This document shows positions 35,208 through 45,060 of a stretch of DNA of 64,000 bases, piece by piece. The translations under genes and the position numbers were made by a program. This stretch comes from Xiphophorus maculatus. Its lineage: Eukaryota > Chordata > Actinopteri > Cyprinodontiformes > Poeciliidae. How positions within the stretch are numbered: the first letter of the stretch is position 1; the number at the start of each line of letters is the position of its first letter. Below the pieces are notes generated by a model that was given only the letters and a program-made list of their open reading frames with translations, ran no database searches and was not told the origin of the DNA. The stretch is taken from NCBI RefSeq assembly GCF_002775205.1, contig NC_036454.1, positions 11,304,882-11,368,881 of the forward strand, given 5' to 3'.

Positions 35208-35868
35208 GTAATCTGCTCTCACGCCACAAGGGGGCGACGTATTTTCATTTTCTTCACGGCAAACTTCTGTGCCGAGCTCATCTCTGCTTCTTTAGAACTG
35301 AGTGTGTTTGCAGTTTGGTTCATTTGATTCTGAGGGATTGTGTTTAGATTTCCCCAGGCCGGCAGGCAGCCCTGCTGAGTGGAGCACTTTGGGCTTAGTG
35401 TGGCAGAGGAAATTGATGCTGGCGCTCTGAGCGGTTATGAGATTGGGTCTTCAGCACGCAGGTTCTGACCACAAGCCTCAGCAGGTCCACAAGATTCATT
35501 TGCTACTTAAGGTTGTAGATGGATTTTGCTCAAACTGGAAACTTCGCAGTTTAGTCTGTGAAGATTTTTGGCTCAAATTAAATAAAGATTTGATTTGGAA
35601 AGACAATCATGTCATACTTTATGAGTCTCAAAAACACGGTTTGAACAAAGTTATTAGAAGAAAAATTACTGTTATGATTAATTTTCCAAATGCTGGTCAC
35701 ATTTACTGCATGATTATAAAAGTGATCAAAGGAGTTTATTGAGATAATTCATATTAGTTGTTTCTATAACTTTGATGTGTGTTAATCGGACAAAAAGAGC
35801 TTTATTTCCATATGATTGAATCATCAATTTTTTTTTTACCTCATTTTGGTCAGAAAGAAATAAGCAAT

Positions 35869-35870
<2 letters not shown>

Positions 35871-35912
<42 letters not shown>
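35871..35912. repeat. (TA)n microsatellite
   Basis: About 40 bp of alternating TA that abuts the left end of the Tc1-like element; its last TA is the element's target duplication. Confidence 0.95.
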
Positions 35913-37173
35913 CACTGCCTGGCCAAAAAAAAAAGTCGCCACCTGGATTTAACTAAGCAGGTACAAGCCTCCTATTGGATAAGTACTGCATAGGCGATTA
36001 TCTTTCAGCTGGCAACAAGTTATTTAACCCCAGCTGATGCAATGAGTAACTCCTCATTTCTTAAACAACCATGGCAAAAGACACATCCTGTGGTCGTGGA
36101 AAAGACGTTAGTCTGTTTAAGAAGGGTCAAATCATTGGCATGCATCAAGCAGAGAAAACATCTATGGAGATTGCAGAAACTACTAGAATTGGGTTAAGAA
36201 CTGTCCAACGCATCATTAAAAACTGGAAGGATGGCGGGGAACCATCGTCTTCCAGGAAGAAATGTGGTCGGAAAAAATTCCTGAATGATCGTGATCGGCG
36301 ATTACTTAAACGTTTGGTCAAATCAAATCGAAGAAAAACAACAGCAGAACTCAGGAGTATGTTTAATTGTGAACGCAAAAGCATTTCCACACGCACAATG
36401 CGAAGGGAACTCAAGGGGTTGGGATTGAACAGCTGTGTAGCCGTAAGAAAACCTCTAATCAGTAAGGCTAACCAGAAAAAAGGCTTCAGTTTGCTAGGGA
36501 GCATAAAGATTGGACTCTGGAGGAATGGAAGAGGGTCATGTGGTCTGATGAGTCCAGATTTACCCTGTTCCAGAGTGATGGGCGCATCAGGGTAAGAAGA
36601 GAGGCAGGTGAAGTGATGCACCCATCATGCCTAGTGCCTACTGTACAAGCCTGTGGGGGCAGTGCTATGATCTGGGGTTGCTGCAGTTGGTCAGGTCTAG
36701 GTTCAGCAACATTGTGTGCCCAAAGAATGAGGTCAGCTGACTACCTGAATATACTGAATGACCAGGTTATTCCATCAATGGATTTTGTCCTCCCAAATGG
36801 AACGGGCATATTCCAAGATGACAATGCCAGGATTCATCGGGCTCACATTGTGAAAGAGTGGTTCAGGGAGCATGAGGCATCTTTTTCACACATGGATTGG
36901 CCACCACAGAGTCCAGACCTTAACCCCATTGAGAATCTTTGGGATGTGCTGGAGAAGGCTTTGCGCAGTGGTCAGACTCTCCCATCATCAATACAAGATC
37001 TTGGTGAAAGATTAATGCAACACTGGATGGAAATAAATCTTGTGACACTGCAGAAGCTTATTGAAACAATGCCACAGCGAATGCAGGCTGTAATCAAAGC
37101 TATAGGCGGTCCAACAAAATATTATAGAGTGTGACCATTTTTTGGTGGCGACTTTTTTTTGGGCCAGGCAGTG
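35913..37173 (+). mobile_element. Tc1/mariner transposon, near full length, 1.26 kb
   Basis: Terminal inverted repeats CACTGCCTGGCC...AGTCGCCACC at the left are matched by GGTGGCGACT...GGGCCAGGCAGTG at the right; both are flanked by TA (35911-35912, 37174-37175). A single transposase gene fills the interior and is broken by one frameshift. Confidence 0.95.
36071..37134 (+). pseudogene. Tc1-like transposase with DD36E spacing, one frameshift
   Basis: The first frame (36071 to about 36481) has paired helix-turn-helix DNA-binding sequence: KKGQIIGMHQAEKTSMEIAE, RTVQRIIKNWKDGG and KSISTRTMRRELKGLG. Near a run of six A at 36476-36481 the frame shifts by one base and continues as [12 protein letters not shown], then [13 protein letters not shown] (first D), [14 protein letters not shown] (second D) and [12 protein letters not shown] (E), ending in TKYYRV. 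Between the second D and E I count 36 residues, not the 34 of typical Tc1, as in the DD36E group. No other stop interrupts it, so inactivation is recent. Confidence 0.92.
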
Positions 37174-37294
37174 TAGTTTGATAGAGGAGTTCATTTTGAT
37201 GAAAACAGTATATGGTTTGTTAGGGGTTGCAGCAAAAACAGCTGAACTAGAAGCTAAAATATGAAGCCCCACCATGCAATGCATTCTGGGTTCT

Positions 37295-37425
37295 TTTAAA
37301 GTCAATTTTAAAAGACTTTAAAATTGACTTTAAATAGTCAATTCTATCGAATTGACTATTTTCAATAGTCAATTCTGACTATTGAAATAGTTCTGAACTA
37401 TTATCACAGTTCAGAACTGTGATAA
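37295..37425. repeat. Five consecutive perfect hairpins
   Basis: Arms: 37295-37312/37317-37334 (18 bp, loop AGAC), 37333-37344/37349-37360 (12 bp), 37361-37371/37376-37386 (11 bp), 37386-37393/37395-37402 (8 bp) and 37401-37412/37414-37425 (12 bp). Each hairpin abuts or shares bases with the next. Confidence 0.95.
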
Positions 37426-37642
37426 TACACATTTCTGGCACCTAGCAGGAGCTAAACAATGAAATCAGAAGCTGAGCTGTGATTTCTGTCTTCCAAACAG
37501 AGTTTGAAGACAAATAAAACAAAATAAAACTTGGTTAAAATATCAGACTTTTAAAACCAAATTCAAGCCCCTTCAGAGAAGCATTAAGATAAAACTCCAT
37601 CATCCAACAGTTATCACTGAGATGACTTTTTAAAGCTGAGCT

Positions 37643-37700
37643 GAGTTCATTCCAATAACATGAGTTTATTGGAATGAACTCGTGTTTATTCCAATAAACA
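37643..37700. repeat. Two adjacent snap-back hairpins
   Basis: GAGTTCATTCCAATAA (37643-37658) pairs perfectly with 37666-37681; TGTTTATT (37683-37690) pairs with 37693-37700. The word TTATTCCAATAA is re-used in the second hairpin. Confidence 0.9.
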
Positions 37701-38650
37701 TGAATGAACATGAGTTCATCTGTTCCTTTTTACTCCTTAAAAAGTAAAAGGAGAGAAAATCTATTTAAACAAGCGCACTGTAATGTGCAACAAACGCGTC
37801 CTTTCTTGGTGAATCCAACAGTTTCCCTTTTGACCAGTAGATGTCACTGTTGATATTTAGTTCCTCCTCCACAACATTGACACCTGAGACCACCTGTTAA
37901 AGCTCGCTGGTCTGATAGGCAGGCCGATTTTTTAGGAATCCGGCTCATTACCACTAGCCAATGTGATAAAATCAGTCTGCTCAGGAGAGCAAAGAGGAGG
38001 GTTTCGAGAGTGCAGTCATAGAAACACCAAATGACAGAGTCTTCATTAAAAACGGCACAAGCAAAAGGTCAGATGGCTCCCTTCTCGGTGGGCAGGAGGT
38101 GCGTTCGCATGTGTGAATTTCACACACCCACAGAGAGGGAACATTAAAATCAGCCATCAGAGACTGACACATAGGGCATTTTCGGTTTCAGTGTTTCCAT
38201 GTGTCCTCTGTGAATAAAAAAAGAACTCTTCATGTTAATATTTAATTATGAAAGAGAAAAAAAAATAATTTTAAACATGAGATATATGGAAAACACCATA
38301 CTTTTTATAGTTTTTTTTGCTGTTTTCATTCGGATGATTAAAAAAAATCTGATTTATTTGTCACTGGCACATTTAATCCCATGATTCATAAAAATGTATA
38401 TCCAAATCACTGCAAACCATTTTCAGAGCATTTGGTTTTTGACACCAGTTGAGCTCCTTCTGTTTGAATTGGAAGAGCACATGAGTGAAAATCTCTATGC
38501 GATATCAAAACAGACAGCTCAAATCTAAAAGAACTGACTAAATGAACTTTTAATATGCATTTTGTTATAATTAGAAAAGAAAATGTTGACAAAAGACAAT
38601 AAAAATAGTACTGCATATATATTGCTTATTTTTCAAATGTTGCTTGCATG

Positions 38651-39596
38651 TGTGGCAACCTGGGGTGGATTTTCTTTATTAGGAAACCCAAATGTAAGAT
38701 GTTAAAGTTTAAGATAAGGGAAACCGACAACGCCACCTGGAATAACTCCAGGAAAATAGAATGATAATAAGGACACAGGTACGTTCTACAGGAAGTGAGA
38801 CAAGATTCAGACAATTCTACAAAAAAATTTATTAAACTTTAATAGGTTGTTTAATTTCACAATAACCTGAAATCGAATAGTTAAAACAGTGAAGGCATTT
38901 TTAATAAAGTTGATTATAAAATGTTTAAATTTCAGAGGAAACTGAGGCTTACCAGTGGGGGGAGAGTAGTGAGGAAAGGGGCAACATCCAGTGAAGAAAA
39001 GGGATCACCCTGGACACTACAAAGACACGGCAAACACACACACACAAAAAAAAGGGGTGTTCCACAAAACACACGAGACAAGACACCGCCACCAGGGGTC
39101 ACCACCGCCACCACAGAAGCCTCAGTCCCTAAAAGAAAGACAAAAAATGAAACAATAGGAGTAAAACAGTGATACAATAGCACTAAAATATTGCTTTTTA
39201 TCCCGTTCGTAGTGCCATCGATACTCCCGGCAGCGGGGGAAAGTTCATACAAATCTTTTAAAACAATTCATCGTAGGCAAAACAGCAGCGAGTGTACGTC
39301 CAAATTTAATAGTTGTCAGGGACTCAGCAGGAGGCTGTAAATTACTACACGGCCAGACAAACAGATCCACAAGGTCACTTATGGAGCGCAGCTTCCCGGC
39401 AGCAAACAAACAACCGAACAAATCGGTCCAGGAGTTGGAGGCACAGCAAGGGAGGCCAGCACAGCTCAGCAAACAAACTAAGCAAAATGAGTTGACGTCA
39501 TGACGCAAGTAGTCTTGTGACAGGTAGAGACCTGCTTATATGCAGCAGCTGAAATTGATCTTAAAGTGGCAGCGTACCATTTATGCTGCTACAATC
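38651..39596 (-). repeat. 3' LTR of the Gypsy element
   Basis: 946 bp, offset by exactly 6410 from the other LTR. Read side by side the two copies look identical, and short open frames in both translate identically. On the minus strand it begins (GAT)TGTAGCAGC and ends GGTTGCCACA. Confidence 0.95.
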
Positions 39597-39608
39597 TACC
39601 CCCCCAAC
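39597..39608 (-). other. Polypurine tract
   Basis: The minus strand reads GTTGGGGGGGTAGA immediately before the 3' LTR, the usual plus-strand primer position. Confidence 0.75.
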
Positions 39609-39642
39609 TTGCGTCGACGCCCCGACGACGACCCCAAAAACA

Positions 39643-42600
39643 CTAGCACCAAGGTCTAAACAGTGCAGAAACAGCATTACAGTGTGGATCAGGAGAGTGT
39701 GCAGCCCCATGCACTAATCCCATTGGTCTTGGGAGATGGTGGACATTAGAGTGCTGACCTGCTGTTGAGCGTGTAGTTCTTCTCATTACCCTTGGAAGGC
39801 CCTGATCTTTACTTGAGCTGGCAACACTAGGAGCTTGAGATGCAGATGTTGAAGGAGCTTCATGAGGATATACCTCGGCAGACAGAGGAACCGTGTTGTT
39901 TCTGACCAGATGTGGGTTGGCTGGCAAAGAAGGCGGTGACTGGTGGACATTTACCCTCAAAAACAAATCAGGATCAGTTTCATCCTCAGAGGATGAATCA
40001 GTCAACAGTGGTTCCCCAATAGGGGATGCTGGAATGTCACTGCAAACAACTGGCTTCAGTAGAGACCGGTGGACCCTTTTAGTTTTGTTCAACTCATCTA
40101 CAGGAGCCACAGTGTAAACTGCTCCAGTATCACCCAGTACTTTTAGGACCTTATACACCTTGGAGCGCCACAGATCCTGAATCTTGTGTCTTCCTTGTTG
40201 ACTGGTGTCTCGAAGTAGGACAAGTTGGCCTTCGTGCAGAGGAGAATCTTGAACATGCTGGTCATTATTTCTCTTTCTCCTATCTGCAGCAATCTTCAGC
40301 TTCTCCCTGGCTTCCTCAAAAGCCAGTTGCAAGCGCGTCTGGTGCTCTGCAACCCACTTGTCAACACCACCAGCACTTGGTTCTGAGACATGGCCAAGCA
40401 GAAAGTCTAAAGGAAGCCTAGGTTGTTGGCCAAACATCAGGAAAAAGGGACTTTCTCCAGTGCTCTGATGTGGTGTGGTGTTATAGCAAAAGATAACTTG
40501 TGGCAAATAAGAGGTCCAGGCTCTTTTACTGGTGGTGGGGAGGGTACGCAACAGGTTATGAAGCGTACGATTAAACCTTTCACATTGTCCATTTCCAGCA
40601 GGGTGGTACGGTGTGGTCCTGGACTTCTTGATGCCATAGAATTGACAGAGCTGCTGGATGAGGGAACTTTCAAAATTACGTCCCTGGTCTGAGTGAACAC
40701 GGGCTGGTACACCAAACTTTGAAAACCACTCTGTCACCAGGACATGAGCCACAGTAGAGGCACGTTGATCTCTGGTTGGTATGGCCAGGGTGTACTTGCT
40801 AAAAACATCAGTTAAGACGAGCACATTCTCCCGCCCATCTTGAGAAGGCTCCAGGATTGTGAAGTCCATGGCAAGGATCTCATTGGGTCGTGACGCTAGC
40901 AAATGGCCCATATAGGTCCGTGCAAGAGGTCGAGTATCTTTTGCCACTTGGCATCGCTCACATGACCTGCACCAATCAACGACATCAGAGGACATTTTTG
41001 GCCAGTAACATCTTGTTCTCAGCAGTGAGAGAGTCCTGTCCACACCTTGATGGCCATGGTCCTGGTGAGCCTGAGTCAGGACCTCCTCCTTCAAGGCTGT
41101 GGGCAGCAACAGCTGTAGCATCTCCTCAGCACCATCGGGACGAAAGGTCTTGCGGTGGAGGACACCATCCTTCTCCACCAGGCGATCCCACTGCCTCAGG
41201 AATGCCAACAGAGGTGCAGGTAAATTCTTTCGCTCTGTGCGGTCGGGTTGTTTCTTGCGAGCCCAAAAGGTCCAAAGTTCCTGCAAAACTGGGTCAGCAT
41301 GTTGTAATACTTGCATATCCTTTGTGGTACGTTCAGGGAGGACTGTGATGGCAGCTTGCGTAACTTCCCGTCTCTCCATCATCAGCTGCAGAGATTCAGG
41401 CAGACTACTCCCTGGAACAAGAGCACCAACCTGTTCTCTAGTAGATGGATGTTTTCTGGAAAGAGCATCTGCGTTCCTGTTTGTACGCCCTGAGCGATAC
41501 TGGATCTTGAAATCAAAGGAGGCAAGTTGTGCAGCCCATCGATGTTCAGTGGCACCCAGCTTGGCAGTACCAAGATAACTGAGGGGATTGTTATCAGTGA
41601 ATACAAGACATTTATGGCCCAACAAGTACTCTCTGAATTTTTCAGTCATGGCCCATTTAAGGGCTAAAAATTCAAGTTTCATGGAGCTATAGTTGTCCAT
41701 ATTACGTTCAGTTGGCCTTAATCCTCGGCTGGCGTAGGCAATAGGACGCACAACCCCGTCCTGTTGTTGGGAAAGGACAGCCCCCAGACCACCATGGCTC
41801 GCATCAACCTCTAGGATAAAAGGCAGAGAAAAGTCAGCGTAGGCTAGCACAGGTGAAGTAGTTAGCCTCCTTTTCAATTCGTCAAAGCTCTGTTGGTGTT
41901 CTGCAGTCCAGCCCTCAGCGATGTCCTGTCTTAGCCGCTTCTTTGTTTTTGAACTGCTTAAATGTCCCACTAGTTGGTGAAGGGGCGCAGCCAGCTTGGC
42001 AAAGCCTGCAACAAACCGCCGATAGTAACTGGCGAACCCAAGGAAGGACCTCAGCTCTGTGGATGTGGTGGGGCGCTGCCAGTTAACCACTGCCTCAATC
42101 TTAGACGGATCAGTTGCAACACCTTTGCTAGAAATGACATGGCCTAAGTATTTAACTTCTCGTTGAAGAAAGGAGCACTTTGTCAGCTTTGCCTTGAGAC
42201 CCTCTTTCTTCAGGCGTCCAAGCACCATCCCCAGGCGCTCCAAATGCTGTTCCACAGTGGAGGAAAACACAACTATGTCATCAAGATACAGCAGCAATGA
42301 TTGATTCTGCTTATCAGAGAAAATGCGTTGCATAAGCCTCTGAAATGTACTGGGCGCATTACAAAGGCCAAATGGCATTCTATTCCACTCAAATAGACCA
42401 AATGGAGTACAGAACGCCGTTTTATGACGATCTGCTTCTGCAACAGGTACCTGGTTGTAACCACTTGCCAAGTCCAAGGTAGAGAACCAGCAAGCACCTG
42501 TAAGTGCATCCAAAGACTCTTCAATGCGTGGTAATGGAAAGGCATCTTTGCGGGTTTTGCTATTAAGCTGCCGATAGTCCACACACATCCTCAGGCTCCC

Positions 42601-43782
42601 ATCCTTCTTTTTGACTAGCACAATGGGAGATGCATAGGGGCTGCAGCTCTCTCTGATCACATTAGTACTAAGTAACTGATTGATGTGATCCTTTACTGCT
42701 TCATAGTCTGACGGTGGTATACGCCGGTATCGCTGGTTTACAGGGGTCTCATCAATAAGGGGTATGTCATGACTAATTATGTTTGTACACCCCAAATCAC
42801 TGTCATTTTCTGCAAAAACTGATGAATAATCCCTAAGAAGGGTCCTCACCTGCCCCTGGTGTGTGCAGGGCAGTTGGGAGAGGTCAATGGCCTCAATTTG
42901 GTCCTGCACAGTTGGAAGTACAATCTGAGAGGACACCTTAGCTGTATATGAGGGCTCTTCTTTAACACCAGGAGGCAGACTGATAACATTAACATGATGC
43001 AGAGTACCTACAACAGTACGTGGGTAAAGCAAGATATCTGTAGAGCCTACATTAACAATTGGTATGTAGGCTGTGCCTCGCACCACACGGATTAGGGCAG
43101 GGGAAGCAAGCAAACCTCCTGGCAGACCTGCCTCAGGAGGCTCAAATAGTACAGCCTGTGACAGCTGATCAGAGCATGTAGCAGCCACAAGCTTCATAAC
43201 CCCACCTGGGACCCTGCATGCTGCACGACCCCGCACCTTTACCTTCCCCACATAGTCTAATGGGCCCTGCAAGCTTGCCTGATGGCACTTTTGCAATGCA
43301 GGCCAGATTTCATGAGGAGCCTGGGGGACATTGTCCTGACTGAACAACCCTGCGCCATGCTGTACAAAAAGCTCATGATAGCATTTTTGGATTACATTCA
43401 TGCCTAAAACACCTGGTGTGGGAGCCACTTTGCCGGGAGGATCTTTTACAATTAAAACCCCGCAGTTTGGGATGTCTTTGCCGCAAAGCTCAACACTAAG
43501 CTCTATGTAGCCAAGGTATGGGATATTTAACCCATTTGCTGCCTTAAGCTGCAACCAGTGACAAGGGCGTAAACCATCAGGGCCACCAGACTTGAAATGA
43601 TCCTTAAAGAAACTTTCTGTAAGGGTCGACACCATAGAACCAGTGTCAATTAGACAGGGCACCTGAACACCTCCCAAACACACATCTAAATGAGGACACG
43701 ATGCAACAAGCTTTGGCGTTTCCATACCATTATATGGTGCTGTGACTGAGCCAATAATGGCCCCACCCGAACTGCGGCTCAA
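39643..43782 (-). CDS. pol: Gypsy Pol polyprotein: protease, RT, RNase H, integrase
   Basis: 1379 residues from the first listed codon, which is TTG; no ATG is required if pol is made by frameshifting from gag. Protease active site LIDTGS at about 44-49. RT: LVKKKDGSLRMCVDYRQLN and YLDD at 499-502. RNase H: FILEVDASHGGLGAVLSQ. Integrase: HQDHGHQGVD...CRSCERC zinc module, then D973 (LAMDF), D1032 (HSDQGRNF) and E1068 (CERFNRTL), which gives the standard D,D35E spacing. A C-terminal Ser/Pro-rich tail follows. It makes and inserts the cDNA of the element. All key residues are present, so it may be active. Confidence 0.95.
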   Translation of the reverse strand: MSRSSGGAIIGSVTAPYNGMETPKLVASCPHLDVCLGGVQVPCLIDTGSMVSTLTESFFKDHFKSGGPDGLRPCHWLQLKAANGLNIPYLGYIELSVELCGKDIPNCGVLIVKDPPGKVAPTPGVLGMNVIQKCYHELFVQHGAGLFSQDNVPQAPHEIWPALQKCHQASLQGPLDYVGKVKVRGRAACRVPGGVMKLVAATCSDQLSQAVLFEPPEAGLPGGLLASPALIRVVRGTAYIPIVNVGSTDILLYPRTVVGTLHHVNVISLPPGVKEEPSYTAKVSSQIVLPTVQDQIEAIDLSQLPCTHQGQVRTLLRDYSSVFAENDSDLGCTNIISHDIPLIDETPVNQRYRRIPPSDYEAVKDHINQLLSTNVIRESCSPYASPIVLVKKKDGSLRMCVDYRQLNSKTRKDAFPLPRIEESLDALTGACWFSTLDLASGYNQVPVAEADRHKTAFCTPFGLFEWNRMPFGLCNAPSTFQRLMQRIFSDKQNQSLLLYLDDIVVFSSTVEQHLERLGMVLGRLKKEGLKAKLTKCSFLQREVKYLGHVISSKGVATDPSKIEAVVNWQRPTTSTELRSFLGFASYYRRFVAGFAKLAAPLHQLVGHLSSSKTKKRLRQDIAEGWTAEHQQSFDELKRRLTTSPVLAYADFSLPFILEVDASHGGLGAVLSQQQDGVVRPIAYASRGLRPTERNMDNYSSMKLEFLALKWAMTEKFREYLLGHKCLVFTDNNPLSYLGTAKLGATEHRWAAQLASFDFKIQYRSGRTNRNADALSRKHPSTREQVGALVPGSSLPESLQLMMERREVTQAAITVLPERTTKDMQVLQHADPVLQELWTFWARKKQPDRTERKNLPAPLLAFLRQWDRLVEKDGVLHRKTFRPDGAEEMLQLLLPTALKEEVLTQAHQDHGHQGVDRTLSLLRTRCYWPKMSSDVVDWCRSCERCQVAKDTRPLARTYMGHLLASRPNEILAMDFTILEPSQDGRENVLVLTDVFSKYTLAIPTRDQRASTVAHVLVTEWFSKFGVPARVHSDQGRNFESSLIQQLCQFYGIKKSRTTPYHPAGNGQCERFNRTLHNLLRTLPTTSKRAWTSYLPQVIFCYNTTPHQSTGESPFFLMFGQQPRLPLDFLLGHVSEPSAGGVDKWVAEHQTRLQLAFEEAREKLKIAADRRKRNNDQHVQDSPLHEGQLVLLRDTSQQGRHKIQDLWRSKVYKVLKVLGDTGAVYTVAPVDELNKTKRVHRSLLKPVVCSDIPASPIGEPLLTDSSSEDETDPDLFLRVNVHQSPPSLPANPHLVRNNTVPLSAEVYPHEAPSTSASQAPSVASSSKDQGLPRVMRRTTRSTAGQHSNVHHLPRPMGLVHGAAHSPDPHCNAVSALFRPWC

Positions 43783-43796
43783 CAGTTCAGTGGGAA

Positions 43797-44861
43797 CTAG
43801 TTTTCCGAGACCGCAGAATTAGGAGGCAGGGAACTCGAGGGCTGCTGAGGGCCTCGAGTGTGAAAACGGGAAGGGACACGTACACCATCACATTCCCTAG
43901 CATAATGGCCTGGCAGTTGGCACCGTCTACAGACTATAGGGACATTACGAGGGGGACGACTCTGTTGGTGAGTTTGACTAAGAGAGGCAATGCTCTGAGT
44001 GAGTTGATTTAATTGCTCTTGTTGTCGTGCCAACATCTCATGCAGTGACCTCAATTCTGACCCCTGATCCCTTAGACTAATCTGAGAAGTGCCATGGACA
44101 GCATATTGAAATCCAAGGGATGGAACTGAAAGACTCCGAGCCCTACTACCGCCTGATGATCCCTCCCGTTCCCACCTAATAGCTTCAGCCCTGACATCAA
44201 GTAAAGTAGCTGCAGGTTTCTCCCGTACAAACTGTTTCAATGCACGCCGCAGTGGACCATCTAAAACATGCTCCACAAACTGATCCCTCAACAATACAGC
44301 AGCATTAACCATGCTAGTGGGTGCACAAGCTTTAACCTTCTCCATTAATCCCATTAGTGCAAGGGAAAATTCTTGAAGGGTTTCACCCTCCTGCTGCTTT
44401 CTAGAAAAGAAAGCCTCTTGCAATGAGACATAGGAATCAGTACAACCATATACCTCTTTTAGCACTCTAATAATGCAAGCTGGATCTGTCCGCTCAGCAC
44501 TAGGACGGTGTCTAAGTTCCTCTCGTGCCTCACCCTCCAAATGATCATACAAGTAAAAAGCCTGATCAACAGGTGATAAGTGACGTGCCCTCATACAGGT
44601 CTCAGCCTCCTCCAACCACTCATTTAACCCTATTCCTGATCTTCCCCTGAACATTGGACATTTCCTGTCACGAGGCACAAACACCAACCTCTCTGACACA
44701 GGGGGACCCAAGACAGGTAAAGCACTCTGAGATGTGCTCGAAGTAGAAGGGGCAGTAGAAGTACCTGGGGCCGAGCGTGACTGTTCCTGTCGTAATCGCT
44801 CGTTGTCTGCTTTCAATTGGGCAATCAAGTCCCGCATTTCTTGGATCTCCTCCTCCTCCAT
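43797..44861 (-). CDS. gag: Gypsy Gag with CCHC zinc knuckle
   Basis: 354 residues. An acidic coiled N-terminus (MEEEEIQEMRDLIAQLKADN) and a Ser/Thr-rich linker lead into a capsid-like region (KCPMFRGRSGIGLNEWLEEA to about 240) of the type also seen in PNMA-like gag domains. One zinc knuckle CRRCQLPGHYAREC lies at 311-324. It stops at TAG 43799-43797, with pol in the -1 frame. Gag forms the particle and packages RNA. Confidence 0.93.
   Translation of the reverse strand: MEEEEIQEMRDLIAQLKADNERLRQEQSRSAPGTSTAPSTSSTSQSALPVLGPPVSERLVFVPRDRKCPMFRGRSGIGLNEWLEEAETCMRARHLSPVDQAFYLYDHLEGEAREELRHRPSAERTDPACIIRVLKEVYGCTDSYVSLQEAFFSRKQQEGETLQEFSLALMGLMEKVKACAPTSMVNAAVLLRDQFVEHVLDGPLRRALKQFVREKPAATLLDVRAEAIRWEREGSSGGSRARSLSVPSLGFQYAVHGTSQISLRDQGSELRSLHEMLARQQEQLNQLTQSIASLSQTHQQSRPPRNVPIVCRRCQLPGHYARECDGVRVPSRFHTRGPQQPSSSLPPNSAVSEN
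43800..43806 (-). promoter_or_regulatory. Candidate -1 ribosomal frameshift site between gag and pol
   Basis: GGAAAAC lies directly before the gag stop TAG. The pol frame is open through this point and is -1 relative to gag, so slippage here would join the two. The heptamer is not a perfect XXXYYYZ, though GGA-type variants are known in retroelements. Confidence 0.45.
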
Positions 44862-45039
44862 GACCTGGATCCTTTGTGATTAAATAGGCTCGCTGCTGTT
44901 TTGCCTGTACACACAACACAATTCTCTTCCAACGCAAAAAAAAAAAAAAATAAAACGCCACTACACAAACAGGAGAAAAAGAAAAAACAACCAAAAAAAA
45001 AGAAACAGCTGAAGAATCAAGTCTCACTTTACACAGCAG

Positions 45040-45057
45040 ATCCTGCCGACAACGCCA
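45040..45057 (-). other. Primer binding site, probably tRNA-Ser
   Basis: The minus strand reads TGGCGTTGTCGGCAGGAT three bases after the 5' LTR. It starts with TGG and resembles the 3' end of a serine tRNA apart from about one base. The tRNA assignment is from memory of family sequences. Confidence 0.6.
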
Positions 45058-45060
45058 ATT

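Larger units (their letters stand above)
37176..38650. other. Spacer with hairpin clusters, no gene
   Basis: Between the Tc1-like element and the Gypsy element, in the presumed msh3 intron. Apart from the hairpins at 37295-37425 and 37643-37700 I see nothing definite. Confidence 0.5.

Noticed and set aside
36145-36621. 158-aa minus-strand frame
   Set aside because: Antisense shadow of the Tc1 transposase.
38921-39508. Open frames of 83-106 aa in the LTR, repeated at 45331-45918
   Set aside because: They lie within the LTRs on either strand, have no domain similarity, and appear twice only because the LTRs are copies.
40890-41578. 152- and 159-aa plus-strand frames
   Set aside because: Shadows of the Gypsy pol gene on the opposite strand.
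44668-45027. 119-aa minus-strand frame overlapping the gag start
   Set aside because: Out of frame with gag, poly-Phe-rich from an A tract; no support.
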